Made by a program: the position numbers and the translations under genes. The notes beneath the pieces are model-generated. The model made no database searches. It had not been told where the DNA came from and was given only the letters and a program-made list of their open reading frames with translations. DNA of 64,000 nt from Hermatobates lingyangjiaoensis (lineage: Eukaryota > Arthropoda > Insecta > Hemiptera > Hermatobatidae), in assembly GCA_026182355.1 (NCBI GenBank), contig JAPFBL010000591.1, forward strand, positions 186,001-250,000, in the 5' to 3' direction. Shown in pieces: positions 1 to 11,117 of the stretch. Every line of letters starts with the position of its first letter. Within the stretch, counting starts at the first letter, position 1.

Positions 1-440
1 GTTCTTAACCTTCACTCATCGAATTTTTCAGCGTTTTTTTTTTCGATTTTTACCTCCCCCCCTCCTTTTTTTTCATATACCTGGCCCCTACCATTTTTAT
101 TTTCTTACCCCCCCCTGACAGTTTCCCATCATCTCCGGTCCTCTGGGCCAATCCCCTAATCCAGAAAATTTCTGGATTGTACTTTGCCCCCACTTTTAAA
201 CGCGTTTTTCTCGGCTCCTGTTGGAGCTACAGGCACAGGGAAAACGAAATTTTAACCAGGAGAACAAGGAGAATCCGGCGAGATGAGTGGGAAGTCTCCA
301 AAAGCCGATCAGAAATCAACCTTCTCCAGGAATGAAGAGCAGATGATCAAATCTCCTAGGGCAAGTTTAACTGAGGATAAGACGCGCAGCCCGACCAAAG
401 CTGCCAACCCCCGTCCAAGGGGTGCAGACGGAAAGTATGT
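1..440 (+). other. GC-richer block with short basic open frame, unclassified
   Basis: This block has more C and G than the rest of the first 10 kb and starts with C/T-rich tracts. An ATG at 283 opens a frame whose first 50 or so codons are rich in Ser, Pro, Lys and Arg (it begins MSGKSPKADQ). From about 441 that frame runs into the terminal part of a dispersed repeat (E), so the last dozen residues are repeat-derived. It could be the 5' end of a retrotransposon ORF1 or a host exon cut by the repeat. I recognise no domain. Confidence 0.25.
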
Positions 441-673
441 GTTCTTCCCTATGGGGCCCATTTTTGTGTAAACTTGATCCATCAAAGATTCTGACCAACC
501 GTAGCGTGGTAACAAGCAATGCTAACACACTCACCCACCCACCCACACACATACAGACATCATCGAAAAAACTTCATAAAACGACTTCTGGGACCTCGAA
601 ACATGTAATTCCGTCAAAATTTCGAGATCGAATTTTTTCACGATCACTATACTTTACTTCTAGTAAAGTAAAA
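441..673 (-). repeat. E repeat, terminal fragment
   Basis: This matches the last 230 bp or so of the 1.6-kb E repeat in reverse orientation. It carries the GGGCCCATTTTTGTGTAAA stretch, the ACACTCACCCACCC minisatellite and the terminal foldback ACTTTACT-TCT-AGTAAAGT. The other 1.4 kb of the element is missing, so this is a truncated copy. It ends at the same terminal palindrome as the full copies. Confidence 0.8.
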
Positions 674-1050
674 ACAAACTTTGAAACAAAATTAATTTAT
701 CAACAATAGTTAGTAAACTGCCAACACGAGATGAATTAAAACGTTATTAAATATGCTCCTATGATTTTGATGTTTCTTTTGACATTATTGCGGTAATTGG
801 GACCAACTAAATTTATGAAACCAGAAAGACCGAAAATTCTCATGAAGTATTGAATTTAGTAACTACATTTGATAAACAAAATTTTAATCTTGTTCAAAAA
901 AACATTATTAAAATACTGTTTAGAATGTTATATTCGTTATATTGCCATTTGACCCTTTTTCTTAGCTCAGTTTTGAAAATAAGAGCTCTTTTTAGCTCAT
1001 TTTTTGTATTATTTTAAGCCAGAATCGTTACCTGATATTTGGTAACACTA
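674..1050. other. AT-rich spacer
   Basis: AT-rich sequence with no reading frame, no repeat shared with the rest of the window and no RNA-like structure that I can see. Confidence 0.5.
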
Positions 1051-1242
1051 TCTTTCAACCGCATCAAGCGGTCTTCGACATGGTCATATTTCAACTGATT
1101 TGTTCAGAGAAGAAATCAGTTAAGATTTGACTCTTAAGTAGACCGCTTGTTACGGTTGAAAGATCTTAGTCTTATTCCTGATTTCTTACTGTGGGTTAGA
1201 CGTTGATTTTATTTCATATGTTTATAGTAAAATCTTGTTATA
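1051..1242 (+). repeat. Hammerhead family 1 foldback element (AGATCT type)
   Basis: Two facing hammerhead-like cores flank about 50 bp. The plus core (1129-1171) keeps stem II ACCG/CGGT, GAAA, the AGATCT palindrome and stem I GACT/AGTC, but its CTGACGA box has decayed (CTTAAGTA). The minus core (1052-1090) keeps CGAAGACCGC and GGTTGAAAGAT. Downstream lies a degenerate form of the family tail (TTGATTTTATTTCATATGTT), which recurs at 4.3, 7.35, 16.7 and 33.8 kb. Confidence 0.6.
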
Positions 1243-2286
1243 TATCATCAATTATATAGTCGTCTTTTTATCCTTCATACAATTTATTGGTTTTTATAAT
1301 ATCCATCAAATAGATTTTATTACATTCATAAGTTTCCGAAGTCAATGATTATAAGGTTAAAAACTGAAGAACAGTAATAAAACTTATTATTAAATTCTAT
1401 TCTTGTAACCTACATTGGTTTTAAATTGCTGGTATAATCACATAAGATTGTGAATTTTAGTTTATAAAACCTTCCATGTTTTAACTCACGAGCTATATAA
1501 TCTTCTATTTTGTGGTATTTACTCATGATTAGAATGAGGCAAAGAATCACCGAGTCTCCACATAAAAGATGTTTTGTGTCGAGCTATTTTCATTCTTCCT
1601 TTGTGTAAATGGCCCATTGATGACCTTTTTTTACAAGTCATATACTAATAACCTCTTTTTGAGTGGTTATAAAATGAAATGTGCACTACTGATAAATATA
1701 TAGAATATTATAAACATGTTATAAGTAATTATTTCAATAGACATTATAATTTTCTGCAAATTATTCTCAGGAAACAATGGAATACAATATACGTATGTAC
1801 GCATCTAAATAGAAAGTGACAAAAAATTAAGATTATTCTGAAATTCATAAAGAATGATACTACTTGATTTTTAAATTGTGGGAAATGTAATAAACTAAAT
1901 AAGTGTAAATAAAATTTACAATAATGTATTCATAATCGGATTTTACAAGAAATCTTTCTAGTATTTCTTCTCTTATGATAGTGGTACTAAAATGTTAAAT
2001 AATGTTTCTTTCTTATTTGTAATGCTTATAATTTGTATTATCATATTAATTTACTGCTAAATATAAAATAAATCTTTTTAAATCAGTAGGCATGAAAGTT
2101 CAAATTAAGAAAAGGTTTCAATTTAAGTTACGAACAATATAGATTATTATTACTATTCAAGAAATATTTATGTCTTGAAAATAGATATGATGAGTTGAGT
2201 GCTGAAAAATTATACACACTCACTTAAACAAACATGCAAAATAAACATTCATACTCACTCTAATACGTAGGTACAAAAAGAAAAAA
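1243..2286. other. AT-rich spacer with one foldback-end fragment
   Basis: Mostly unannotatable AT-rich DNA. Near 1500-1570 there is an end fragment of the family-4 foldback element (GTGGTATTTACTCATGAT, then GTCTCCACAT), the same end seen at 30.2, 39.3 and 57.4 kb, here without its hammerhead core. Confidence 0.5.
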
Positions 2287-3907
2287 TCTGGAGTGGCCTA
2301 CACTCTACTTTACTATGAGTAACTTAATGTCAAATTTCTTGAGTATATAAAACATAACGTCTCATTTAAGCATAACGTAAACATCTAAATGGGATATAAT
2401 TATTAGCCTATCATTCCTGAGGTAGTACAGATAGTGATTGAAGGACATATCATTTTATAAGCTTATTTTTGTACATCACAAATAATTTATTATTTGCAAA
2501 TAATTGCATTAGTATAACTACAGCAGTAATAACATTATTGAAAAACCAAAGTGAACATTTCCTGAAACGATTTATTCTCCTACAAGAGAATGGCTTTCGT
2601 CCAAACAGCCAGTAGATTTCTTACATCGTTTACTTGACATCCTTCTACTTTGAATATTAAAGTAAAATTTTAAATTTAAAACAGGAAAATACCCTTTTTT
2701 TCTCTGAAAAACATCTTTAACTGCGAAGAAATGTTGTTTTAAGGTGATTTGTTAATTAAAGGATGTACGATAATTACATTTTTAATCTCTAAACGAAAGA
2801 TTCCAATTATGAATTATCATTTACATTTTGGTCTTTTATAGAATTATCATACTGGGAATTTTAATCTTTAAAATAATAATAATAATAAGCTTCTTAGTAT
2901 TTAATAAGATCATTTTCCTTCCCCTTGTCAAATATCATATATACGAATTTTTTCTGAGTGAGTGTTATCATTTTCCTGCACAATATTAATCCTCTTACAT
3001 CTCATATAATTCAATAAACAATTTAAACTGTTCCTTTATAAAATCAATTTTATCTCAGTGGATTGCTTAAAAAAATTTCTAAGTCAATGTAAACAATGTA
3101 AAAAAATACAAAAAATTCGACAAGTATAGCAGGTGATCTCTTAGTCTAGGGTAAACAAAGAGTTTTTATATCGTTATTGCTCTTTCCCGTAATTGAAACT
3201 TCATGATTTTTTTTTATGTAATGCTAATTTTTGTTCCATTTTTGGTCAAATTTTCATTATTTTTTAACGAGCCGTTTAGCGTCAAAAAAACATTTTATGA
3301 AAACACAAATCGTACTGTAACGCCCCTTAAGCGAATGTAATTATAGAAAAAAATATTTCAACTCATTCTCCACATAATGTTCTATTTTTAGGCATAGTTT
3401 CATTGTGATCCATCAAACAGTATGGCTTGTATCGCTCTCACAAGGTTTGAGATTGAATTATAAGTCAAAATTTTTACATTTTATTGAAAAAAAAATATTC
3501 CTGTTGTTTTAAAATTCTGAATATATTTTTCGTTTGTTCCATTTGTAACTCAAGATAATGTCAAAATTTTTCAAAACTCTAGGGTTATCAGTTTAGGAGA
3601 AATAAATTTTTAAAAAAAACGGTTTTTGGCAAAAAAAAGTGACTTTCCCATCATGCATAATTCTTCCCAAACAATAGGGATCTTCGTCTTTATGAGGCCC
3701 ATTTTTGTGTAAAATATCAACTTGATCCATCAAAGATTCTGGACCGTAGCGTGGTAACAAGCAATGCTAACACACGCAACACACACACACACAGACATCA
3801 TCGTAAAAACGTCATAAAACGACTTCTGGGACCTCAAAACATGTAATTCCGTCAAAATCTCGAGATCGAATTTTTTCACGATCACTATACTTTACTTATA
3901 GTAAAGT
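2287..3907 (-). mobile_element. E repeat, full-length 1.6-kb copy
   Basis: One end begins TCTGGAGTGGCCTACACTC and the other finishes with the palindrome ACTTTACT-TAT-AGTAAAGT. The internal order matches the copies at 20.6, 22.4, 23.9 and 27.1 kb: a TAAGTAAC-type subterminal motif, an A/T-rich middle, the GCGTCAAAAAAACAT segment, then a CA-rich minisatellite and the palindromic end. No long reading frame is shared by the copies, so it looks non-autonomous. The palindrome near one end is Helitron-like, but no CTRR terminus is visible; the class is open. Confidence 0.85.
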
Positions 3908-4264
3908 AATAAGTTACATTATATATGAACTCAAATGTATTTTTTTTTGTGGTTTGATCATTGATTGTTATTTCACATGTTTATGAGAAATCTAGTATAT
4001 ATATATATATATATTTATATATATAAGTAGAATAGGTGTGTTAATCTAATTTTTATAACCCTTTTCATAGGCAGAAGTATGAATTTTTAACTAAGAAAAT
4101 GAAATTTACATTATGTAAAGGAACAACAATCTTAACCGGACAAAACCCTACTAGATAGTAAATTTAACCGAATCCCATTAGATAGAGAACACACTTATAT
4201 ATACGATATATATATATATATTATATATATATATATATAATATATATAATTATATATATATAAT
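3908..4264. repeat. Spacer with long (TA)n tracts
   Basis: AT-rich spacer ending in nearly uninterrupted TA dinucleotides (about 3988-4024 and 4195-4268). These tracts abut the next hammerhead element, as (TA)n does for most elements of this type in the window. Confidence 0.75.
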
Positions 4265-4470
4265 ATATAAATCTTTCACATAAACACGTGAAATAACAAT
4301 CAATGATCGAACCACAATATGAAATTGGAATACAAGACTAAGATCTTTCAACCGTAACAAGCGGTTTTCGTCAGTTGGTTTTTTGACTCTGACAAAGGCC
4401 GCTTGTTACGGTTGAAAGATCTTAGTCTTGTTTTCCAATTTCATATTCTGGTCTGATCATATATATATAT
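4265..4470. repeat. Hammerhead family 1 inverted-pair element
   Basis: Near-perfect foldback. The left arm (about 4268-4374) and right arm (about 4385-4460) each hold a hammerhead-like core facing the other. The minus core (4336-4374) has GACGAAAACCGC, CGGTTGAAA, AGATCT and T before the stem I strand; the plus core (4385-4437) reads GACT-CTGACAA, CCGC...GCGG-type stem II, GAAA, AGATCT and AGTC. Stem I (GACT/AGTC) is intact in the plus copy. Flanked by (TA)n on both sides. Confidence 0.75.
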
Positions 4471-4489
4471 ATAAATATAATAAGGCGTC

Positions 4490-4580
4490 TGCCTTCCTGC
4501 GGGACTCTTCACCTCCTGATGACGACTATGGTCGAAATATAGAAGTGAGTTATTCCTGTGTCTATCTGTGTGCTATCTTT
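4490..4580 (+). repeat. Hammerhead family 2 half-element (ATAT type)
   Basis: A unit that recurs at 17.3, 17.7 and 29.15 kb: a CTGCCTTCCTGCGGGACTC leader, the hammerhead core, then a tail that starts TTATTCC. Here only one arm is present, next to (TA)n. The core is entered separately. Confidence 0.7.
4506..4549 (+). ncRNA. Hammerhead ribozyme-like motif, family 2
   Basis: In order: stem I strand CTTCACCTC; core CTGATGA (4516-4522); short stem II GAC/GTC with one unpaired C before it; GAA and A15.1; stem III ATAT (self-complementary); A17; and the second stem I strand GAAGTGAG, which pairs with the first apart from one mismatch. All invariant hammerhead bases (C3 U4 G5 A6, G8 A9, G12 A13 A14, A15.1-U16.1) are present. 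The cleavage triplet would be AUA. Activity is not shown by sequence alone. Confidence 0.6.
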
Positions 4581-4606
4581 TTTAATTGGTAAGAAATGAA
4601 AAAAAA

Positions 4607-4780
4607 AGGACTAAAATCTTTCAAACGTAACAAGCAATCTTATCAGAGACAAATCCTCACTGAGATTTGACTCTGACGAAGACTGAGTTGGGATTCGACT
4701 CTGACGAAGACTGAGTTGGGATTCGACTCTGACGAAGTCTGAGTTGGGACTTGACTCTTGGATTGAAAGATCTTAATCTT
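4607..4780 (+). repeat. Hammerhead family 1 element with tandemly expanded core
   Basis: A 28-bp unit starting GACTCTGACGAAGACTGAG is repeated three times (starts 4669, 4697, 4725). The closing half, GATTGAAAGATCTTAATC, occurs once (4761-4778), and an inverted half-core lies at about 4612-4660. The catalytic CTGACGA strand has therefore been amplified while the GAAA strand stayed single. Confidence 0.65.
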
Positions 4781-4844
4781 TTTTCTCATTCTTATGGATG
4801 TTTGAACGTTTATATAAATATATAATAAAGTTTATCAGGAATCG

Positions 4845-4925
4845 ATCAGTTCTTAATGTCAAATTGAACTCTCATTGCGAACGTTTCGGTTTTGTTGGAA
4901 ATCAGAAATTGTGTGACTCTGAATC
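4845..4925 (-). repeat. Hammerhead family 3 fragment (ACGT type)
   Basis: On the minus strand it reads CAACAAAACCGAAACGTTCG followed by CAATGAGAG, matching the 3' half of family 3 at 17.1 and 28.9 kb. The CTGANGA-equivalent strand is not recognisable, so this is a decayed copy. Confidence 0.45.
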
Positions 4926-4971
4926 AAATCTCATTTATTTACTCATGATGAGAGAGGAAAATAAACGGTAA

Positions 4972-4987
4972 GCCCCCCCCCCCCCCA

Positions 4988-5022
<35 letters not shown>
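4972..5022. repeat. Poly(C) and (CA)n microsatellite
   Basis: A run of C followed by about 18 CA dinucleotides, next to the start of a family-4 foldback element. Confidence 0.95.
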
Positions 5023-5024
<2 letters not shown>

Positions 5025-5250
5025 GGATTTAATCACAGAACGTGTTTCGAAGACTTAGTGTTTATCGTCACGTTACAACTACAATACAAACAATAAAAAT
5101 TATGAAATTGAACAAAACATTTTTTGGTTGGTTGTTTTTCTGTCATTCAATTTGAACATTTTTATATATATTTTTGTTTGTATTGCAGATGTAACCTGAA
5201 GATTACACTAAGTTTTCGAAACCCGAGTGATTAAATCCTTTTTGTGTGGG
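5023..5250. repeat. Hammerhead family 4 inverted-pair element
   Basis: Facing arms that begin AAAGGATTTAATCAC and end with its reverse complement. The minus core (about 5036-5090) has GTGACGA, stem II strands AAACACT/AGTCTTC and GAAACACGT. The plus core (5183-5235) has CTGAAGA, TACACT/AGTTTTC and GAAAC. Both show the GAAAC signature of family 4 but have drifted from a perfect palindromic stem III. The loop contains a degenerate tail. Confidence 0.6.
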
Positions 5251-5972
5251 TAGACTTAGTGTTTCTTTTCCTCTCTAATCATGACTTATGGTTAAAGTTC
5301 CATTGAAAGTTACTTAGTATTCCCTTAAGTATTTAAACCAGAATATGTCTGTTATTTTTTCTCATAGTACTTCCTCTACTAAAATGTGCTTATTCTAATC
5401 TTATTTTCTTAAAGAGATATTGGCTGCTGATTTCAATTACTCTTTTTTATTAAATTTTCAAAGATAATTTAATTTTTTTATCTATAGAGTAGAAAGAGCA
5501 ACAATAAAGTCTTATTCTATCCTCCCAAAGCTTTTGTGTACCAGTTAATTAAAACTTCGCCGTATTCATCCCGTAATATTTTTTATAAAAAAATAGGAGC
5601 ATGCTTTCTTAATCGTTTTATCTGAAAATTTAATATCATTAAGGTATGTATTAAACACATTGAAAACATTTGTTATTGCTTCTGTTTTAATATTTCAACT
5701 GGATCATTTAAATACCATTTTACGAAGACGTTTAGTTGCCCTGATCCTGTACATCAGTGTTCGGGGAACAGGGGTAAACTACCGCAAGGAGGGTAAATTA
5801 GAATTGTTGAGGGGAGGGGGAATGAATGCAGTGCGGATAGGCATTTCAAATTATTATTAGAAATGTATAAACAAATTCAAATTAATATAATTATTGTCAA
5901 AACATTATTATTAAAAAATTAAGTTGTTGTTAAAATATTAAAGTTTTCAATATTGTCTTCATTATATTCTTA
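5251..5972. other. AT-rich spacer
   Basis: No supported gene. A 66-codon frame at 5660-5860 has no recognisable domain and unremarkable composition. Confidence 0.4.
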
Positions 5973-6238
5973 AGCCAGAAAGAATAACATTATTTTTCAT
6001 TGTGTTCCATTCTTATGCCACACTAATGTTGTTCATATTAGTGTGTTATTCTAATAGAAGAAATAATATTATTTTCCTTTGCGTGTCATCCTTATGCCAG
6101 AAAGAATGACAGTATTTTTCATCGTGTGTCATTCTTATACCACACTAATGTTGTTCGTATTAGTGTGGAATTAGTGTGTTATTCTAATTCAAGGAATAAC
6201 ATTATTTTGCTTTGCATGTCATTCTTATGTCAGAAAGG
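5973..6238. repeat. Tandem repeat, about 122-bp period, two copies
   Basis: GCCAGAAAGAAT recurs at about 5973 and 6095, with a third partial start at about 6230. The second spacing is longer because GGAATTAGTGTG is duplicated internally. Each unit contains a hairpin, CACACTAAT facing ATTAGTGTG. Confidence 0.75.
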
Positions 6239-6359
6239 ATATACTGTTTTCCCAATACTTTGAGTATATTGAAAGTATGGCTTCCTTAATTACAGGAAGA
6301 AGAAGATTACAAGATTAAAATTCAAGCAATATTAAAAGATACAGAAACTTATCATTAGA

Positions 6360-6700
6360 GAGAAAAACAAACACTAAGCCTTCCCACACACACAAAGAAT
6401 TTAATCACACAACACATTTCCAACACTTAGTGTTCATCATCAGGTTACATCTACAATACAAAGAAAGAGATTTATATATATATATATATATATATAACTA
6501 TAGTTTTGTTTCTATTCCACGGTCGATAATTTCATCAATATATATATATTGAAATTAGATAGTTTAACACAACCAACATGTTAGTTTATATATAGTTTAA
6601 ATTTTGTTTTTTTTCCTCTATTCAATTTGAAATTCGTTATACATATTTTTTTTGTATTGTAGATCTAACCTGATTATGATCACTAAGTCCTCTCTATTAA
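6360..6700. repeat. Hammerhead family 4 inverted-pair element, (TA)n inside
   Basis: The minus arm (6375-6475) carries CTGATGA, stem II AACAC/GTGTT, GAAA and a TGTG stretch. The plus arm (about 6645-6700) starts TTGTATTGTAGATCTAACCT and holds a decayed core (CTGATTATGATCACTAAG). Between them are (TA)n tracts and other AT-rich DNA, so the element was probably invaded or has slipped. Confidence 0.55.
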
Positions 6701-7180
6701 ATGGTAACTACTACACAGTTACACAGTCCAAAGTATATGATTGTGCTGTATTAACCAAACCTTTGTTATTTCTCTGATACATCTCAGTTTAATGTACTGG
6801 GATCAAATATAATATTTATTATCTATATTTTCCTGTGTTTTAATTAATATACATATCAGCACAATAAGAATCTTTTAATAGTTGTTTATTACAATAAATT
6901 AACGTGTTTTTTTTTAATTTTTGACCTAAACACAATTTCTTCGTTGTTGTGCACCCTATATCGAATAATAAATGTTAACTACATAGAAATAGAGAGACAC
7001 AGTGATATTAAAGCAAATTTTGGTGACAGATTTATAAAAAAAATCGAAAAAACTATTTTTTTCTTATGATTTACACAATAAAGAGAGAAAGAAGAAAAGA
7101 AAAGAGATATTTCTGTTTCTTCTGATGAAAACAGTGAATTTGAAATATGTTTCACTTTGCCTTTTTTTTATATACCTGTC
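6701..7180. other. AT-rich spacer
   Basis: Nothing recognisable. The region ends at a CA/CG microsatellite. Confidence 0.45.
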
Positions 7181-7187
7181 CATACAC

Positions 7188-7272
7188 ACGCACACACACA
7201 CACACGCGCGCGCTACACACACATACACGCGCGCGTACACACACACACAAAAACACACACATACATACATAC
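7188..7272. repeat. (CA)n/(CG)n microsatellite
   Basis: Alternating purine-pyrimidine tract, (AC)n with embedded GCGCGCGC blocks at two places. Such tracts can adopt Z-DNA. It creates spurious Cys/Val-rich frames on the minus strand. Confidence 0.9.
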
Positions 7273-7274
7273 TC

Positions 7275-7390
7275 TAACTCTACTCTGACGAAGACCGCTT
7301 GTTAATGTTGAAAGATCTTAGTCTTGTTTTCCCATTTCTCATCGTGGTTTCATCATTGATTGTTATTTCACGTGTTTATGTGAAATCTTT
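7275..7390 (+). repeat. Hammerhead family 1 half-element
   Basis: A plus-strand core (7281-7323) with ACT-CTGACGA, a weakened stem II, GAAA, AGATCT, T and AGTC, followed by the family tail TTGATTGTTATTTCACGTG and TTATGTGAAATC. Only one arm is present, flanked by microsatellites. Confidence 0.7.
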
Positions 7391-8119
7391 TTATACATAC
7401 ATACATACTTACATAAAAACACCCACATTCATATGGTACATACCCACACACGCACACACATACACACGCACGCACACACACATACCTCTTACACACAACA
7501 AATTTGCCACTTTCTGAAAATTAGACTCAGTTTCAGAGGTGTTTTTTTTTGCCTCAGGGGATTTAGAGGTCTTATGAAAAGTTGATATTGAATTTTTTGA
7601 CCCAAACGCATCACACCATTGCACCCCTTTCTTCCAATTGGTCACCCCCTCTAGTTTGGCCAAATCAATCTTGCAGCCATCTTTTTTTTTTGTCGTCCTC
7701 TACATCTCGTTCAAAGCAAGAAAGTAAATAGAATTTCTTTGACAAGATTTCATCACTCTTCCTCATAATATGCCAGGGCTATTCTATTCACCTTGCCTTA
7801 ATAAATCGCACCTCCTCCTCTGCTGACACATCTAATAAAGCTATCCATTCTTTTACCCTCTCACCTCATATTGCCGCCATATTCCCCTTTAAAAATATTT
7901 ACTGTGTTTCCTTTTTGTCAATAATTTAGAACTAAACAGTGTTTACAACTATTATTCATTTATTAATCTGTACAAATTTTATTTTATTTACACCGTTTTA
8001 GCAAGACCTGTTAGTAATTAAAAGATATTACCTTTTTAAAGTGACTTACTTTTTCACAATACGGAATAAGCGAATATTGTGATTATCTTTTACTTTTAGT
8101 TTTTAAGCTTAACTATTGT
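7391..8119. other. CA-rich tract then unannotated spacer
   Basis: Further CACACA/ACGCAC runs at 7440-7500, then a C- and T-rich unique stretch. I see no gene. Confidence 0.45.
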
Positions 8120-8425
8120 TGTCAGGTAAGCTCAGTGGATACGTGCTCGCTTCAGAATTAGTAGATCCGCGGTTCAATACCCACTCTTGCTCTCGATTTA
8201 TTCACGTGGAAGGTGAATAAGTCTGAGAACGTCGTCCCTCGGAAAGGACGCTAAGCCGTCAGGCTCGTTAACCATGTCAGGTACTTGTTATAAATCCTTA
8301 CTCCAAATACACTTGATGTAGTCAAATTCAGGACTCCCAATGTAGAATCAGTTTTCTTTGTTTAACACCACAAAGGGCCAATGTTCGGCCTATGTGTGTT
8401 CCCTAGAACAGGACTGCCACTCAAC
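8120..8425 (+). mobile_element. tRNA-derived SINE, near full length
   Basis: The tRNA-like head has an A box (TAAGCTCAGTGGATACG) and a B box (GGTTCAATACC). Next come the family body segment with TTTATTCACGTGGAAGGTGA, a hairpin GTCCCTCGGAAAGGAC and the GTCAGG...TTGTTATAAATCC end. The same body occurs in the minus-strand copies at 18.9, 33.4, 47.9, 53.6, 59.9 and 60.8 kb. This copy continues with a 3' tail ending near ACAGGACTGCC. Confidence 0.85.
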
Positions 8426-9685
8426 CTAACCTAAGCTTAACCGCGTTTTCAATTCCATTTACCATCAACCCTTTGCTCTTTTCCACTTTTACTATATTAA
8501 ATTAAATTATTATTCCATACTAAATTAGAGGAAGGGGCGAGAACTTCTGAACACTGTTTATATGAATGATATGCCATTGCAATTTGAGAGGTTACAATTT
8601 TTGGCAAATCATTCATAAGACAAGTCAACGAGTTTGATAAGATTTTTACAAAAAAGATGGTTGTAAGCTGCTCTTGAATTTATATTTTACCATAAGTAAA
8701 TAACAGCTATCATGAAAAAAAAAGACCTCAACATTTTGATGTATTTACACATCTTGAGGTGTACTGAAAGACCATGAATGATGTGTTTCCTAAGTCTATG
8801 TATGTGTGGTGGATGGATGCATGCTTCAAACAGTTACTGGTTACTGTCTTAAGGTCGCACCGTGTTATCAATCAAGTTGATATTTTACCCACAAATATAA
8901 CCGAAGTTGTAGATATGTTATAACAGACAATATTGATCGTATCATGGAAGAGTCACTGTATTTCTTTTCGCTGAAATGTGACTTTAGATTACAATTATTT
9001 TTTCCTAAACTTCCGAATAGATTAACTTAAAATTTCAGGATTAATATAAAATTGGATAATATGTTTAAATGAAAAACATACAACTTTTCACACAATGAGA
9101 AAGTTTAGTTCTGCGTTAAAATGCATATATTTTGGTTGATTTATGATAGATTCTGAACGCTTGTGAGCAGCATATACCACTTGACAGATCACAATAAAAT
9201 TAAACCTTCAAATAGCTCCCCACAGAAAAATGAGCTGTAAGCTATCTTTGTTGAAATTACAAGAACAGAAAGAGGAATTATTATACATTATACAATTTCA
9301 TGAATTTAGAAAATATGATAATCCTGAAAATAATCTTCCTACCTAAAATCATAATGGAGTAGAATTTTGTTTCTATAAAAAATAACTGTGAAGTCTATAT
9401 AGTTCCAAAGATTAAAAATCCAACTTGGAATGATAAATTTTTCAACTTACCAGGTTTGTTAGAGATTGTTAAAATATTTTTTGTCAGAATCAAGTCAAAC
9501 AGAATTGTCATTAATTAATTGAAAGATTAAATAAAAAAAATCTGAAGAAATGCAAAATATGTTAATGTGAGAGATATATATCTCCAAATAAATTATAAAG
9601 AATTTAAAAAGGACATAGAGAAGTACAATAGGACAGAGCTTCTTGTGTTTCGCATGTCATCTACACCAACATAAGAAATTCAGAA
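8426..9685. other. AT-rich spacer
   Basis: No supported feature in 1.26 kb. Frames are short and the composition is uniform. Confidence 0.45.
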
Positions 9686-9735
9686 ATATGACTACGATCT
9701 TTCAAATAAAACAACTATTCTTCGTCAGAGTTTCG
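9686..9735 (-). repeat. Hammerhead family 1 core, decayed
   Basis: On the minus strand: ACT-CTGACGA, a weak stem II, TTTGAAA, AGATC-G and TAGTC. The invariant bases are present, but stem II and the stem III palindrome are damaged. There is no inverted partner. Confidence 0.5.
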
Positions 9736-9884
9736 CAGATGCTAATACAACTGGTGTATGACTTCTAGTGTAGTATTGACCTTGATTCTTATTCCAAGTC
9801 TTTTCTGTGAAATCTCATTATATGATTACATAAGTATTATTTTTATCCTGTGTGTATATTTTGTGTATTGAAGCAAAAAAAACG

Positions 9885-10270
9885 AGTATACATTGTTATA
9901 AATATATTATTAGTATGTAATGACATGAAAGTGTAGTATGTTTATCTTAAATCTTCTTAGTGAATACATTTAAAGGTCAATATTTCCCACTGCTTCTTAT
10001 TACACACAATCACTTTGTCAGTTGGTTACTGTAAAGTATAGGGGCGATGAAAGATGTGCGATATGCTATTCTCACGAATTTGAATATTTCTCGTTAGTTC
10101 ATCCTAACTAGGTCTAGTTTGGGTTTCTAGCTAAAGTGTTGCTCAAGACACTTTTTTCTCTGTTTAAGACATATTAATGACATTAAAATCATATAGATTT
10201 TGTTATGATAAGAAACTCCGTTAATGTTGGGCATTATTTAAGAATGACGATATATCATATTTTATTGTAT
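9885..10270 (+). repeat. Dispersed duplicate, copy 1
   Basis: A segment of about 370 bp repeated in the same orientation at 13.71-14.09 kb. It includes CTTCTTAGTGAATACATTT, CACACAATCACTTTGTCAG and CTGTAAAGTATAGGGGC. The copies have clearly diverged. There are no obvious terminal repeats, so it may be part of a larger unknown element or an old duplication. Confidence 0.8.
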
Positions 10271-10485
10271 TTTATTCACATGTTGAGTATGTTTTATGTA
10301 TATAGAGAAAAAAAGACGCGTTTCACGAGGAAAGCATGTGTTAACTTATGCAGGAAAAGATAAACCCCAAAAGACTTTATATAGAAATACTCAAAATCTG
10401 TTGGTTACTACTCAACGAATCATTATCTTCTTGCAGAGAACTAATAGAAACTGTTATCTAAGGACCAACGTCTGGGCTAAAACTT

Positions 10486-10528
10486 GTGCCTGAAGATAAC
10501 CTAATAAAGGTGAAACATATTGGAAGGG
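10486..10528 (+). repeat. Hammerhead-like motif, unpaired copy
   Basis: CTGAAGA (10490-10496), one unpaired T, stem II ACCT/AGGT around AATAA, then GAAACATATT. It fits the core, stem II and GAAA plan, but stem III is not a clean palindrome and I see no partner stem I. It may be a decayed member of family 4. Confidence 0.4.
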
Positions 10529-10529
10529 A

Positions 10530-11068
10530 GGGAGTCAAGAGGTCAAATATCTTAACTTTCAACTATCCAGACACAAACATCAATAGTAATAACTTGAGCA
10601 ACAAGCCCCAGTTTAACTTTAGCTTGAAGAAAACCAATTACTCTACGGAATCTGTACTTGAAGAAGTTCCAAGTCCAGTGTCAATACAAGTTTTCTCAAT
10701 AAGAACTGTGCAGTTACTACTTTGACAACGATGGCTTCTTTAGATTAGTGGAAAGTGTAATACAGACATTTAGAGTCAAACACAGGATCAGCCAACGTCC
10801 CAACAGAGAGTCAGGAATAATAGAAATGAATCTCGGAACTCACTACAAATAGAAGCTGTGTTTCCTGGCAAAATGTTTAATTTAAATAACAACAACCTCA
10901 ATCTCAGTATATGTACGAGTACACTGACAGTGCAACGGCTCTTTCTCAGAGTAGCAAGTGTTGCGTCATCATCTCTCCAATACAACATGACTTACAAGTG
11001 CACTACTTCTATTAAGTACTCTTTAACCAATTGTTCATCTAGTAAATTAATATACTCGTGTATATATA
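10530..11068. other. Spacer, no supported gene
   Basis: Overlapping frames of 65-80 codons on both strands have no recognisable motif. The region is slightly less AT-rich than its neighbours. Confidence 0.35.
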
Positions 11069-11117
11069 TATAACAATTAAAATAAGCAGTGACACATAAA
11101 CAGAAACACAACAAAGA

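Noticed and set aside
214..255. GATGTGKT-like phosphate-binding loop in one plus frame
   Set aside because: The frame closes after about 14 residues and has no NTPase context upstream; a chance match.
283..471. 62-codon ATG-initiated frame rich in Ser, Pro and Lys as a gene
   Set aside because: It runs into the E repeat at about 441 and has no recognisable domain; kept only as an unclassified block.
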